Below, one piece after another: positions 47,934 through 58,087 of a stretch of DNA of 64,000 bases. Source of the DNA: Paracoccus mutanolyticus (GTDB taxonomy: Bacteria > Pseudomonadota > Alphaproteobacteria > Rhodobacterales > Rhodobacteraceae); NCBI RefSeq assembly GCF_003285265.1, contig NZ_CP030239.1, positions 2,649,501-2,713,500 on the forward strand. The letters run 5' to 3'. A model generated the notes under the pieces. The model was not told where the DNA came from and did not search any database. It worked only from the letters and a program-made list of their open reading frames with translations. The position numbers were made by a program, and so were the translations under genes. The first letter of the stretch is position 1. Every line of letters begins with the position of its first letter.

Positions 47934-50900
47934 ATGTCGTCCGGTGCCGGCCCGGACCCGGACGACCGATTTTTGGGGGACAGGGTGATCACAGCAGACA
48001 GGCCGGCGGCTTGGCCCATCCGAGGCGGCCAGGCGGGCCAGATGATCCGGGACATCGACTGGGCGACGACCCCCCTGGGCGCGATGACGGACTGGCCGCA
48101 GACCCTGCGGATCAAGGTCAATTCCATCGTGAACTCGCCCATCCCGCAGGTGCTGATGTGGGGCCCCGAAGCGATCCTGCTGTACAACGACGGCTATATC
48201 GAGATCGCGGGCAGCTATCATCCGCGTGCCTTGGGCGGTCGCTGCGCCGATATCTGGCCCGAGATCTGGGACTGGAACAGCCGCATCCTGAAGCAGGGCT
48301 TCCAGGGCGAGGTGCAGGCCTTTCGCGAACAATCCCTGACGCTGAACCGCCGCGGGCACCCCGAGGAAGTCGTCTTCGACCTGTTCTATACGCCAATCTA
48401 CGGCGACGATGGCCAGCAGGTCGAAGGGGTGCTGTGCACCGTACTCGACATCACCGGCGCGGTCCGGGCGCGCACCGCGCTTGCCGAAAGCCGGGCCGAG
48501 TTGAGGACGCTAACCGACTCGCTGCCCATCCTGGTCGGCTTTCTGGACAGGAACCTGGTCTATCAGATGGCGAACAGCCGCTATCTGGACCTGTTCGGCA
48601 AGCACCCCGACAAGGTCGTGGGCCGGCATGTGTCCGAGATTGCCAGCGTCGAATACCTGGCCCGCCGAGAGCCCGACCTGCGCCGGGCACTGGCCGGCGA
48701 GACGGTGATATCGGATGCGCCGATGACGCTGCCCGACGGCAGCCGGCGCACCTTCGAGGTGCGCTATATCCCGCGCCGCGATGCCGAAGGCGCGGTCCTG
48801 GGCCTTTACGTGATGATGCTGGACATCGAGGACCGCACCCGCACCGAAAACGACCTGCGCGACAGCAACGCCCGCTTTGCCGCCGCGGTCGAGGCGATCC
48901 ATGGCGTGCTGTGGACCACCGGCCCGGACGGGCGGATGCAGGGCGAACAGCAGGGCTGGGCCTCTCTGACCGGGCAGGGCGCCGAGGAATATCAGGGTCA
49001 CGGCTGGGCCGAGGCGGTCCATCCCGAGGACCGCGCAGCCACGCTGGAAAGCTGGGCGCAGGCCGTTGCCGCGCAAACGACCTATACCTGGGAACATCGG
49101 GTGCGGCGTCACGACGGCACCTGGCGCAACTTCGCGATCCGCGCCGTTCCGATCCGCGATGCCGATGGCCGGCTGCGCGAATGGGTGGGGGTGCACACCG
49201 ACATCACCGAACAGCGCGTGCAGAGGGCCAGTTGGTCGAGCGCGCCCGCGACCTTGAGCGGCCGGTTCGCCACCGCGAGCGGGCCGAGGAGCAGCTTCGC
49301 CAGCTGAAGAAGGCCTCGAGGCCCGCGTGAGCACGAGGTCGCCGAGCGCCGCAAGGCCGAAAGCGCCCTGCGCCAGGCCCAGAAGATGGAGGCGATCGGC
49401 CAGTTGACCGGCGGAATCGCGCATGACTTCAACAACCTGCTTCAGGTGGTGGCGGGGAACCTGCAACTTCTGGCGCGCGACGTGGTGGGCAATCCGCGAT
49501 CCGAGCAGCGCGTCGCCAATGCGCTGGCGGGCGTCGCGCGCGGCTCGAAGCTCGCCAGCCAGCTTCTGGCCTTTGGCCGCCGCCAACCGCTTGAGCCCAG
49601 GGTGATCCATCTGGGCCGGCTAGTGGGCGGCATGGACGATCTGCTGCGCCGTTCACTGGGCGAGGGGGTCGAGGTCGAGGTCGTCACCTCGGGCGGGCTG
49701 TGGAACACCAGCGTCGATCCGGGGCAGGTGGAGAACGTGCTGCTGAACCTTGCGATCAACGCGCGCGACGCGATGGAGGGCCATGGCCGGCTGACCATCG
49801 AGGTCGCCAACGCCCATCTGGATCAGGCCTATGCCGATTGCCATGCCGAGGTCTCGGCCGGGCAGTATGTCATGCTGGCCGTGACCGACACCGGCAGCGG
49901 CATGGCGCCCGAGGTGCTGGAAAAGGCCTTCGACCCGTTCTTCTCGACCAAGCCCGAGGGCAAGGGCACGGGGCTGGGCCTGTCGATGGTCTATGGGTTC
50001 GTCAAGCAGTCGGGTGGCCATGTCGCCATCTACAGCGAACCCGGGCAGGGGACGACGGTGCGGGTCTATCTGCCGCGCTCGATGGCAAGCGAGGACCGCG
50101 AAATCGCCGTCACCTCGGGCCCGGTGAGGGCGGCACCGAAACCGTGCTGGTGGTCGAGGATGACGACGACGTGCGTCACACCGTCGTCGATCTGCTGACC
50201 GACCTGGGATATCGCTCCTGACCGCCCGTGACCCGCAGGCGGGGCTGAACGTCATCGAAAGCGGCATGGCCATCGACGTGCTGTTCACCGACGTGGTGAT
50301 GCCCGGTCCCGTCACCAGCCGGGAAATGGCGCGCCGGGCGCAGGAACGGCTGCCGGGCGTCGCGGTGCTGTTCACCTCGGGCTATACCGAGAACTCGATC
50401 GTCCACGGAGGGCGGCTGGACCTGGGGGTCGAGCTTCTGTCGAAGCCCTACACGCGCGAGGCGCTGGCCCGGCGCTTGCGCCAGGTCCTGGCCAATGCCC
50501 GTCAGGCCCAGGCCGACCGGCGGGACGAGGCCCCTGCGCCCCTGTCCCTTGTCACGCCAGCCCCTGCGCCGTCGTCGTCCGAACGCCCCCTCGCATCCTG
50601 CTGGTCGAGGACGATGCGCTGATCTGCGCCGACACCGCCATGATGCTTGAGGAAATGGGCCATGCCGTCATGCAGGCGGGCAGCGCCGGCAAGGCCCTGG
50701 CCCTGGCCGAGGGGCAGCCGCTTGACCTGCTGCTGACCGACCTCGGCCTGCCCGACATGCAGGGCGACGCGCTGGCGGCCCTTGTCCTGGAGCGGCACCC
50801 CGGCATCGCCCTGGTCTATGCCACCGGGGAAATGAGCATCCCGCCCGGCAGCCCCGCGCGCGCCGTCCTGCTGGCGAAACCCTATACCGAAGGCGACCTG

Positions 50901-50945
50901 CGCCGCGCCGTGGCCCAGGCGCTTCGGCGCCGGGACGAGTCCTGA
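47934..50945 (+). CDS. hybrid sensor histidine kinase with PAS domains and two receiver domains, several frameshifts
   Basis: Soluble multidomain kinase of about 1000 residues. Three PAS-like modules (for example [30 protein letters not shown] of a PAS_3 type) precede a HisKA domain with phosphoacceptor H in [11 protein letters not shown]. The ATPase follows ([30 protein letters not shown]). Receiver 1 has [11 protein letters not shown] and LFTDVVMPG; receiver 2 has [11 protein letters not shown] and LLTDLGLPD. Frame changes lie near 49220, 49320, 50130, 50215 and 50590. No membrane segment seen. Its place between Wzz and GT61 genes suggests, but does not prove, control of polysaccharide production. 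Confidence 0.82.
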
Positions 50946-50948
50946 GCC

Positions 50949-52703
50949 CTAGTCGCGGGCCTGAAGGATCGTCGCGCCGCTGACCGCACGGTGCCAGCGC
51001 ATCCAGCGATAGCGGCCGAACTGTTCATGCAGCGCACGGGCAGCGCCAGCACCCGCGCCGTCGCCCGCGGCCTCGCACAGGGCGATCAGCCGGCGGTGAA
51101 AATCGGCGCGGAATGGGGCAAGTGCGACCGCATCGCGCAGCAGGGCGATGGCCTGGGCCGTGTCGCCCGCGATCTCGGCCCCCTGGGCCGCGGCGGCGCA
51201 GGTTCTGGCGCAGCCGCGCAGATACAGCGGATGCTCCCGCGCCAGGGCCACGGCGGCCGCGCCCTCGCCCCGGCGCACCAGGTCGGCCAGCCTGGAAAAG
51301 AACTGCTGATAGGCCGGCACATCGGTCACGATGGCCACCAGCCCCTCCAGCCGGTCGATCGAGGCGGGCGACATCGCCACCCCGGCATGGCCGTCGCGGT
51401 CGATGTCGGGCACCGCGTCGTCGTCGCCGTCGTAATCGTGGTCGACGAAGAAATGCAGGTGATGCGCCCCCGAGGCGGCGGCGTGCATGTTGAAATCGCC
51501 AAGGCGATGGCGCGCGGTCTGAAGATGGCTCAGTTCGATGAAATGGCTGCCCGGCCGGGCATACAGCATGTTCGCAAAGCCCGCCCCGTGGGCCGAGACC
51601 AGCACCTCGGCCCGGTTGGCGATGCCGGCCTGTTCCCGGGGGCTCAGGTCCTCGAAATAGACGGTCTCGAAGCCGTGGCGCGACAGCATCGCCACCAGCT
51701 CGGCCTCGCCGGCCAGGCCGCGGTTCTTCGAGGCGCCCGGCTTGCGGCCGACATAGAACCGCGTCGCCGTGCTGCGGGTCGCGGCCAGGGTCAGGGCCGC
51801 CTCGCGGTGGCGGACGACATATTCGTCCAGGCTGTTGTTATACAGCGTCTTGTAATTCGCCAGCGTCGGCTCGCGCAGGTGCCCGGGCTGGTCTGGACTG
51901 CCCAGGCCGGCCTGGGGTTCGACATCGGGCATCATGGCCGGGGTCGACAGGTGATACAGATGGTTGGTGTTGAAGGGCAGGATGGCGCGGTCGAACTGCG
52001 TCCGGCGGGTTTCATATTCCACCCGGTCGGCAAGCTCGGGATAGAAATCCTCGACCAGCCTGCGAATGAAGGGCTTGAGAGGCCGGTTGCTGCCCGACAG
52101 CAGCAGGATCGGCCCCCGCAGACCATAGTCGCGATACATCTGCAGATAGATCAGCGTCTCGGTCGTGAAATGGTAGAAGTTGAAGAAGTTCCGCGCCTCG
52201 ACCAGAAAGGGCAGGTCCTTGGCCGCCTCCCATCGGGCGGGGGACAGGACGGGCACCGATTTCTTGCGCGCCTTGCCGGCCAGCAGCCAGGCCTCGTGGG
52301 CGGGTTCGGTCACCTTGCGGTCCGCGATGCGCTTGATCGTGCGGGTCCGCATCCGCAGGGCCGAGGCGCCCGACAGCAGCACCCGGCCGCCAACGGTGGG
52401 GGTGCGACGCGAAAACTCGAACTGTTCGACAACGGCTGGGAAGGACTTGAAGCGCAGATAGCATTTCGCCCCGCGCGTGGCGCGATAGGTCGCGATGAAC
52501 TGGTAAAGTTGAAGCCGCTGGTCGGGATGGTCGGATGCCACGACCGCCGACAGGCTGGCCGCCGGCACCAGGTCGGGGGCGAGGTCATGGGGGGCGCCCT
52601 CGGGTCCGGGCGCCAGGCGGAAGCCGCCGTCCAGCCCCGGGATCAGCACCGGCAGCAGGGGCCGGTCCTCGTCCGTCGTCGCGGTGGCGTGCTGGGGTGC
52701 CAT
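50949..52703 (-). CDS. GT61 family glycosyltransferase (DUF563) with C-terminal helical repeat
   Basis: A 584-residue protein. The DUF563 core is visible in NFFNFYHFTTETLIYLQMYR, FYVGRKPGASKNRGL, ETVYFEDLSPREQAGI and AHGAGFANMLYARPG. The C-terminal ~100 residues (AREHPLYLRG.. IAGDTAQAIALLRDAVAL) look like TPR-type repeats. The ATG at 52703 has GGAGGG upstream; the frame is open to 52820 but without a ribosome site. It is convergent with the hybrid kinase gene, stops only four bases apart. Donor and acceptor unknown. Confidence 0.82.
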   Translation of the reverse strand: MAPQHATATTDEDRPLLPVLIPGLDGGFRLAPGPEGAPHDLAPDLVPAASLSAVVASDHPDQRLQLYQFIATYRATRGAKCYLRFKSFPAVVEQFEFSRRTPTVGGRVLLSGASALRMRTRTIKRIADRKVTEPAHEAWLLAGKARKKSVPVLSPARWEAAKDLPFLVEARNFFNFYHFTTETLIYLQMYRDYGLRGPILLLSGSNRPLKPFIRRLVEDFYPELADRVEYETRRTQFDRAILPFNTNHLYHLSTPAMMPDVEPQAGLGSPDQPGHLREPTLANYKTLYNNSLDEYVVRHREAALTLAATRSTATRFYVGRKPGASKNRGLAGEAELVAMLSRHGFETVYFEDLSPREQAGIANRAEVLVSAHGAGFANMLYARPGSHFIELSHLQTARHRLGDFNMHAAASGAHHLHFFVDHDYDGDDDAVPDIDRDGHAGVAMSPASIDRLEGLVAIVTDVPAYQQFFSRLADLVRRGEGAAAVALAREHPLYLRGCARTCAAAAQGAEIAGDTAQAIALLRDAVALAPFRADFHRRLIALCEAAGDGAGAGAARALHEQFGRYRWMRWHRAVSGATILQARD

Positions 52704-53034
52704 CAAGGCCCTCCGTCCTGTCGCTTGCCCTGCCAGGGTGCCCCGGGGTGCCCCGGCGGCCTTGGCACGACCGTTAACTAACATGACGGCGTCCGACGCG
52801 CCAGATTGCCGCCGGAACATTCGCAGGCCGTCGCGGCCAAGCCCTTGCAGGGCCTAGCCTTTGGCCGAAAAATGAATTGGATGCAGGGCCGGGAAAAGGG
52901 GCCGGTGCGGACGCCCGGCCCCCCCGATGCCGGCTCAGGCGTCCTGCGCAACGCTGCCGGCCAATACCGGGGTGACGGTCTATTTCGAGGATGTGCCGCA
53001 ACTGGGGTGTTGCGGGGCAGGAGACGGTCACGAC
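52704..53034. other. intergenic region between GT61 gene and matB
   Basis: Should hold the GT61 promoter and the true 3' end of matB. On the minus strand, DNA resembling a lesioned DDLPRNT motif (the usual matB C-terminus) occurs around 53000-53045, so matB probably once ended near 52950. No separate gene supported. Confidence 0.45.
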
Positions 53035-54459
53035 CTACCCGGCCTGGGCAGCTTGAAGCGGGCAAGCCGCGTCTCGAGCGGGTGCAGCACGTCCGCCTCG
53101 GTCAGGGGCAGGGTGCCGCTCGGGACGACAACCGCCGTCACGCCTTCGCCGAAATCGCGATGCGGCAGTCCGATCACCGCGCTTTCGGTCACGCCGGGCA
53201 GGGCGTCGATCTCGGTCTCGATTTCCTTGGGATAGACGTTGTAGCCGCCGGTGATGATCAGGTCCTTGCCGCGCCCGACGATGTGCAGATAGCCGCGTTC
53301 GTCGAACTTGCCCAGATCGCCGGTGATGAAGAAGCCGTTCTCGCGCAGTTCGGCGGCGGTCTTTTCCGGGTCGCCAATAGCCCTTGAAGACGTTCGGGCC
53401 GCGCACCTCGATCATGCCGATTTCGCCCTGTGGCAGTTCGGCGCCGGTTTCGGGATCGGTCACGATGATCTGAACCCCCGGCAGGGGCATGCCCACGGTC
53501 CCTGCGACCCGGTCCCCGTCATAGGGGTTCGAGGCGTTCATGTTGGTTTCCGTCATCCCATAGCGTTCCAGGATCGCGTGGCCGGTGCGGGCCTGCCATT
53601 CGCGATGGGTTTCCGCCAGCAGGGGGGCCGATCCCGACACGAACAGCCGCATGTGCCGGGTGTTTTCCGCCGTCAGCATGTCGTCTTGCAGCAGCCGGAC
53701 GTAAAAGGTCGGAACGCCCATCAGCACGGTCGCCCGGCCCATCAGTTCAAAGATGCGGTCCACGTCGAATTTCGGCAGAAAGATCATCGACGCGCCGGAA
53801 AACAGCGTCACGTTGGTCGCGACGAACAGACCGTGCGTGTGAAAGATCGGCAGTGCGTGGATCAGCACGTCATCGGCCGAATAGCGCCAGGCCTGTTGCA
53901 GGGCGCGGGTGTTCGACACCAGGTTGCCATGCGTCAGCATCGCGCCCTTGCTGCGCCCCGTGGTGCCCGAGGTGTAAAGCAGCGTGGCCAGGTCGTCGGC
54001 CTGGCGCGGAACGGTGGCGAAATCGGGACTTGCGGCATCCGCCGCGTCGGCCAGCGTGCCCTTGCCGTCCGCACCCAGCGTGACCAGCGCCGCGCCCGCC
54101 TTTTCGGCGACTGGCGCCAGCACCTCGGCGCGGGACGGGTCGCAGACAAAGACGCGGGGGCGGGCGTCGCCCACGAAATAGTCAATCTCGGTCGGGGTGT
54201 AGCCGGTGTTCAAGGGCAGGAACACTGCCCCCGCCCGCGCGGTGGCGAGATACAGGATGATCGCCTCGACCGACTTCTCGACCTGCACGGCCACCCGGTC
54301 GCCGGGTTCGACGCCAAGGCCGGCCAGCGCATTGGCCCAGCGGCCGGTCCGGGCCACCAGATCGGCGTAGGCGATGCGTTCGCCCGAAAGCGTCTCGATC
54401 GCGGTGGCCTGCGGGTCGGCGATGCCGCGCTCCAGGATGTCGAAAAGGTTCTCGCTCAT
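53035..54459 (-). CDS. matB: malonyl-CoA synthetase, frameshift in the C-terminal domain
   Basis: AMP-forming ligase: malonate + CoA + ATP to malonyl-CoA. The N-terminal domain is intact with LLYTSGTTGRSKGAMLTHGN, the HGLFVATNV substrate block, and YGMTETNMNASNPYDGDRVAG, characteristic of MatB. The frame changes at about 53372 after NVFKGYWR. The correct frame then gives GFFITGDLGKFDERGYLHIV and ITGGYNVYPKEIE with the hinge. The catalytic-lysine end (PRNTMGKVQK) is corrupted and lies past the stop. Third gene of matC-matA-matB. Confidence 0.9.
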   Translation of the reverse strand: MSENLFDILERGIADPQATAIETLSGERIAYADLVARTGRWANALAGLGVEPGDRVAVQVEKSVEAIILYLATARAGAVFLPLNTGYTPTEIDYFVGDARPRVFVCDPSRAEVLAPVAEKAGAALVTLGADGKGTLADAADAASPDFATVPRQADDLATLLYTSGTTGRSKGAMLTHGNLVSNTRALQQAWRYSADDVLIHALPIFHTHGLFVATNVTLFSGASMIFLPKFDVDRIFELMGRATVLMGVPTFYVRLLQDDMLTAENTRHMRLFVSGSAPLLAETHREWQARTGHAILERYGMTETNMNASNPYDGDRVAGTVGMPLPGVQIIVTDPETGAELPQGEIGMIEVRGPNVFKGYWRPGKDRRRTARERLLHHRRSGQVRRTRLSAHRRARQGPDHHRRLQRLSQGNRDRDRRPARRDRKRGDRTAASRFRRRRDGGCRPERHPAPDRGGRAAPARDAACPLQAAQAG

Positions 54460-54475
54460 GGATGGTGTCCTTTGC

Positions 54476-55855
54476 TCAGGCGTTCGGTTGGGAAAGGGCG
54501 CGCTTCACGCTGTCCGACGCGGCCACGGCGCCCCGTTCGGCAAAGCCCTCGTGATTGGCCTCGATCCGGCCCAGATCATACAGATAGTTGACCATCAGCC
54601 CGTGCGACTGCTTCAGCCCGTTGGCCGAAACGTCGCCGAGGAAGTTCAGGCGTTCCAGCCGGGCGCCATTGCCCAGGTGAAAGCGGGCGACCGGGTCGAT
54701 CACCCGGCCCTTGGCGTCGCGCGCGGCCAGGAAATAGGTCGCGGCGGCCGCCAGCAGCGGTTCGCGCACCGCCTCGGCGCGGGCCGGGTCCAGGTGCCAG
54801 CCGGGATCGTCCAGCGTCGCAAAGGCGATGCGCTGGTCGGGGCTGAGCAGTTCCGAATTCTCGTCCTTGCGCTGGGCGGAAAGCCATGCGGCAAAGCCCG
54901 GGACCGGCGACAGGGTGACGAAGGTCTTGATCTCGGGCAGTTCGGCCTTGAGTTCCTCGACCACCTGCTTGATCAGGAAATTGCCGAAGCTGACGCCCGC
55001 CAGCCCGCGCTGCGTGTTCGAGATGGAATAGAACACCGCCGTATCCGCCGCCTCGGCGGCGATGGGCTTGCGGTCCAGATCCAGCAGGCCCGCCACATTG
55101 TCCGGGATCTCGCGGGTCAGCGCGACCTCGACAAAGATCAACGGCTCGTCGACCAGTTGGGGGTGAAAGAAGCCATAGCAGCGCCGGTCGGTCGGTTGCA
55201 GGCGGTTCCTCAGGTCGTCCCAGTTCCGGATAGCGTGCACCGCCTCATAGCGGATGATCTTTTCCAGGATGCTGGCCGGGGTGTTCCAGTCGATGTGGCG
55301 CAGCACCAGAAAGCCCCGGTTGAACCAGGACGCGAACAGATGGGCAAAGTCGCTGTCCACCCGGCGCAGCGCAGGATCGTCCCGCAGGTGGCGCAACAGT
55401 TCCTCGCGCATGCGGACCAGCGCGGTGGTGCCGCCGGGGGCCAGGTTCAGGCGGCGCAGCAGCTCCTGCCGGCGCGGCTCGCTGGCCGCGTGCAGCGCCT
55501 CGACCGCCTCGACACCCTCCGGGTCGCGTCCGACGGCGGCCAGGGCCCTGGCCACCGACGCGGGATCGGGGCCAAAGCGGTCGGCCAGGTTTTGCAGGAA
55601 CGCCAGCCGCTGGCCCGGGTCGGCCCGGTCGAACGCGGTCAGCATCTCGCGGGCGATGGCGACGCCCGAGGCCTCGCCCCGCCGCGACAGCAGCGCCTCG
55701 CCCAGTTCTGACAGGTCGGGCGCCTCGACCGCCGGGCTTTCGGCCCCGCTTCGTCCCCAAAGGCGGCGGGTGCGGTCGGTCAGGGATTCGAACAACTCGG
55801 CCAGAAAGGCGGGGCGGGGCGCGCGGCCTGGGTCGCGCTGGGTTTCGGGTTTCAT
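54476..55855 (-). CDS. matA: malonyl-CoA decarboxylase
   Basis: Decarboxylates malonyl-CoA to acetyl-CoA. The product is 459 residues from the ATG at 55855, which has a GGAGG ribosome site. Family blocks: FASWFNRGFLVLRHIDWNTP, CYGFFHPQLVDEPLIFVEVA with the catalytic-region His/Glu, TAVFYSISNTQRGLAGVSFG, and the C-terminal HLGNGARLERLNFLGD. Intact frame. Lies between matC and matB on the same strand, 16 bases before matB, as in rhizobial mat loci. Confidence 0.93.
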   Translation of the reverse strand: MKPETQRDPGRAPRPAFLAELFESLTDRTRRLWGRSGAESPAVEAPDLSELGEALLSRRGEASGVAIAREMLTAFDRADPGQRLAFLQNLADRFGPDPASVARALAAVGRDPEGVEAVEALHAASEPRRQELLRRLNLAPGGTTALVRMREELLRHLRDDPALRRVDSDFAHLFASWFNRGFLVLRHIDWNTPASILEKIIRYEAVHAIRNWDDLRNRLQPTDRRCYGFFHPQLVDEPLIFVEVALTREIPDNVAGLLDLDRKPIAAEAADTAVFYSISNTQRGLAGVSFGNFLIKQVVEELKAELPEIKTFVTLSPVPGFAAWLSAQRKDENSELLSPDQRIAFATLDDPGWHLDPARAEAVREPLLAAAATYFLAARDAKGRVIDPVARFHLGNGARLERLNFLGDVSANGLKQSHGLMVNYLYDLGRIEANHEGFAERGAVAASDSVKRALSQPNA

Positions 55856-55880
55856 GTCACGAGCCTCCGTTCGGATTGGA

Positions 55881-55901
55881 CTGCCGGGATCAACCCGGCA
55901 G
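55881..55901 (-). terminator. hairpin at the matC stop
   Basis: CTGCCGGG-ATCAA-CCCGGCAG is a perfect 8-base-pair stem overlapping the inferred matC stop at 55890. No T tract. It could attenuate read-through from matC into matA, or be chance. Confidence 0.3.
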
Positions 55902-57267
55902 CAGGACAAAGATCGCCACAGTGCCAGGTTGCCGCGGTGTCGATGAGCTCATCACCTTCGCTCAGCAACTGGCGGAAAACCTGCCGGTCGACGCCGCGCG
56001 AATTGGCCAGCACCAGCGCGCCGCTGGTCGAGAAGGGGCTGACATCCACGATGGTCGAAGCGACGGCCATGCCGGCGATGAAGCCGATGGCCCGACGCCG
56101 GTGCCGGCCTGCAGGAAGGGCACCGCCAGCGGGATCAGCGACCCCAGCACCGCCGTGGACGAGGCAAAGGCCGACACCACCGCCCCGATGAAGAACAGCA
56201 TCAAGGCCGCCAGCATGGGCGAGGCCATGCCCGCCACGCTGTCGCCCACAAAGTCGATGGTGCCCATGTGTTCGAGCACCGCGACATAGGTCGACACGCC
56301 GGTGATCAGCATGATCTCGGGCCAGGCGACCTGGGCCATGGCGCGTTTCTGCATGGTCGGCGCCCTGAGGGCCATCACGAGGCCGACCGTCAGCGAGACG
56401 AAGCCGATATCCAGGTTGAAGGCCAGCACGAGAATGGCCACCAGGGCCAGGCCGAAAACCGTGACCATCTGCACCAGGCTGCCGTCGGGCTGGTCGCCTT
56501 CCTCGACCTCGGCGACCAGGCGGTTCGAGGTGCCGCCGCCTTCCTCGCCGATGCGGCGCGACAGGGCCTCGGCCTCGCTGTCGCCAAAGATCTGGGGGCC
56601 GGTGGCGGGGCGCGCGATTTCCACATGAGGGACGGCGACGCCTCTACCGTGTCGCTGCGCATCTGCATCAGGCTCCGCCCGCCCAGCACCAAGAACAGGA
56701 TCAGCGCCACGCCGGCATTGACCAGGAAGCTGGCGGCGAAGGTGGCCATCTCCGACAGAGGCAGGCCGGCCTTCTGGACCACGCCGTTGGTGATGCCGCC
56801 ATAGATGCTGATCGGCGAAAAGCCCCCGGCCTGCGCGCCATGGACCACCATCAGGCCCATCAGCAGGGGCGAGATGTGATAGCGGAATGCAAAGCCCAGC
56901 GCGATGGGCGCGACGATGGCGACCGCGCCGGGGCTGACCGCGCCGACGGCGGTCAGCATGGCGGAAATGAAAAACATGATCCACGGGATGCGGCGATGCG
57001 TCCCTTGACCGCGCGCACCGCCATGCGCACGAGCCAGTCGATGGTGCCGTTGTTCTGCGCAAGGGCGAACAGCCAAGTGATGCCCGCGAGGGTCAGGAAC
57101 AGACCACTGGGGAATCCTGCGATAATTTCCTTGGCGGTGTCCCCGGCAAGCAGCGTGCCGACCAGGAACGCGCCTACGAAGGCTAGAACGCCGATGTTGA
57201 TCGGTAATGCGGTTGCAATGACGAACATCGCCACCAGGGCATAGATCGAAATCAGGTGTGGGGTCAT
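55890..57267 (-). CDS. matC: malonate/dicarboxylate carrier MatC, several frameshifts
   Basis: Membrane carrier of the MatC type for malonate uptake, about 455 residues with 10-12 helices. From ATG 57267: IYALVAMFVIATALPINIGV, ITWLFALAQNNGTIDWLV, then (frame change near 56990) PWIMFFISAMLTAVGAVSPG and GAQAGGFSPISIYGGI. After a change near 56640 it reads IGEEGGGTSNRLVAEVEEG and LVMALRAPTMQKRAMAQ. After one near 56098 it reads MAVASTIVDVSPFSTSGALV. A last local garble near 55930-55965 precedes VAIFVLLPG and the stop at 55890. The family signature DVSPFSTSGALV is unambiguous. Confidence 0.88.
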
Positions 57268-57335
57268 GCGCGGCTCCTCTCCTTGCAAACCTCAGGGGGT
57301 GGCCGGCCCTCCCAAGCCGGCGAATCCTCTCCGGG

Positions 57336-57372
57336 CTGTTATACGCTTGGCCTAGCCTGTTGTATATAACAG
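57336..57372. promoter_or_regulatory. MatR operator candidate
   Basis: Between the divergent matC and matR genes an inverted repeat CTGTTATA (57336-57343) / TATAACAG (57365-57372) is perfect over 8 bases. The right half also lies in a local dyad TGTTGTATATAACA (57358-57371). GntR-family operators are of this kind, and MatR of Rhizobium is reported to bind a TTGTATACAA-like site, which this resembles. Confidence 0.6.
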
Positions 57373-57429
57373 AGAGTGGCATGGATGAATCATGCGGAGC
57401 TGTCTATCTTTGAACCGCAAGGAGGGACC

Positions 57430-58084
57430 ATGGCGACAATTCCGAATACGCTCCGCATCCGAAACGCACTGGAGAATGCCATCGTCCAGGGCATCTACGC
57501 CCCCGGCGCGCGCCTGGACCCCGAGGCGCTGGAGCGCGAATTCGACGTATCCCGCACCCCGATCCGCGAGGCGATCCACCAGCTGGAAGCCTCGGGCCTG
57601 GTGCGCGTCGTGCCCAAACGGGGCACCTTTGTCACCGAATGGAGCCCCAGCGAACTGGCCGAGCGCTTCGAGGTGATGGCCGAGGTCGAGGCGACCTGCG
57701 GCCGGCTGGCGGCACGCCGCATCACCGAGGCCGAACTGGAAGCGTTCGAGGCCGTTCATGCCGATGCCGCCGCCTGGCCGAGGCGGGCGAGGTCGAGGCC
57801 TTCATGCCCGCAATTCCGAGTTTCATCACTGCATCTATCGCGCCACCCACAACGCCTTCCTCGAGCAGGAGGCGTCGCGGCTGCATGCGATGCTGCAACC
57901 CTATCGCCGGATGCAGCTGCAGGTCAGGAACCGGATGGCCCGGTCCTTTGCCGAACATGACGCGGTGGTGGCGATGATCCGGGCCGGCGATGCCGATGGC
58001 GCGGCGCGGGCGCTGCGCGACCATGTCATCGTGCAGGGCGACCGTTTCCACGACCTGATCGCGGCGCTGCGCCCCACGGGCTAG
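57430..58084 (+). CDS. matR: GntR-family (FCD) regulator of malonate genes, frameshifts
   Basis: Likely repressor of matCAB. N-terminal winged helix: LRIRNALENAIVQGIYAPGA, then EREFDVSRTPIREAIHQLEA and SGLVRVVPKRGTFV. FCD ligand domain: RFEVMAEVEATCGRLAARRI, frame changes near 57773 and 57805, then RNSEFHHCIYRATHNAF with metal-ligand His and the C-terminal SFAEHDAVVAMIRAGDADGA. About 217 residues after repair. Ribosome site GGAGGGACC. Divergent from matC across the operator candidate. Confidence 0.88.
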
Positions 58085-58087
58085 GGC

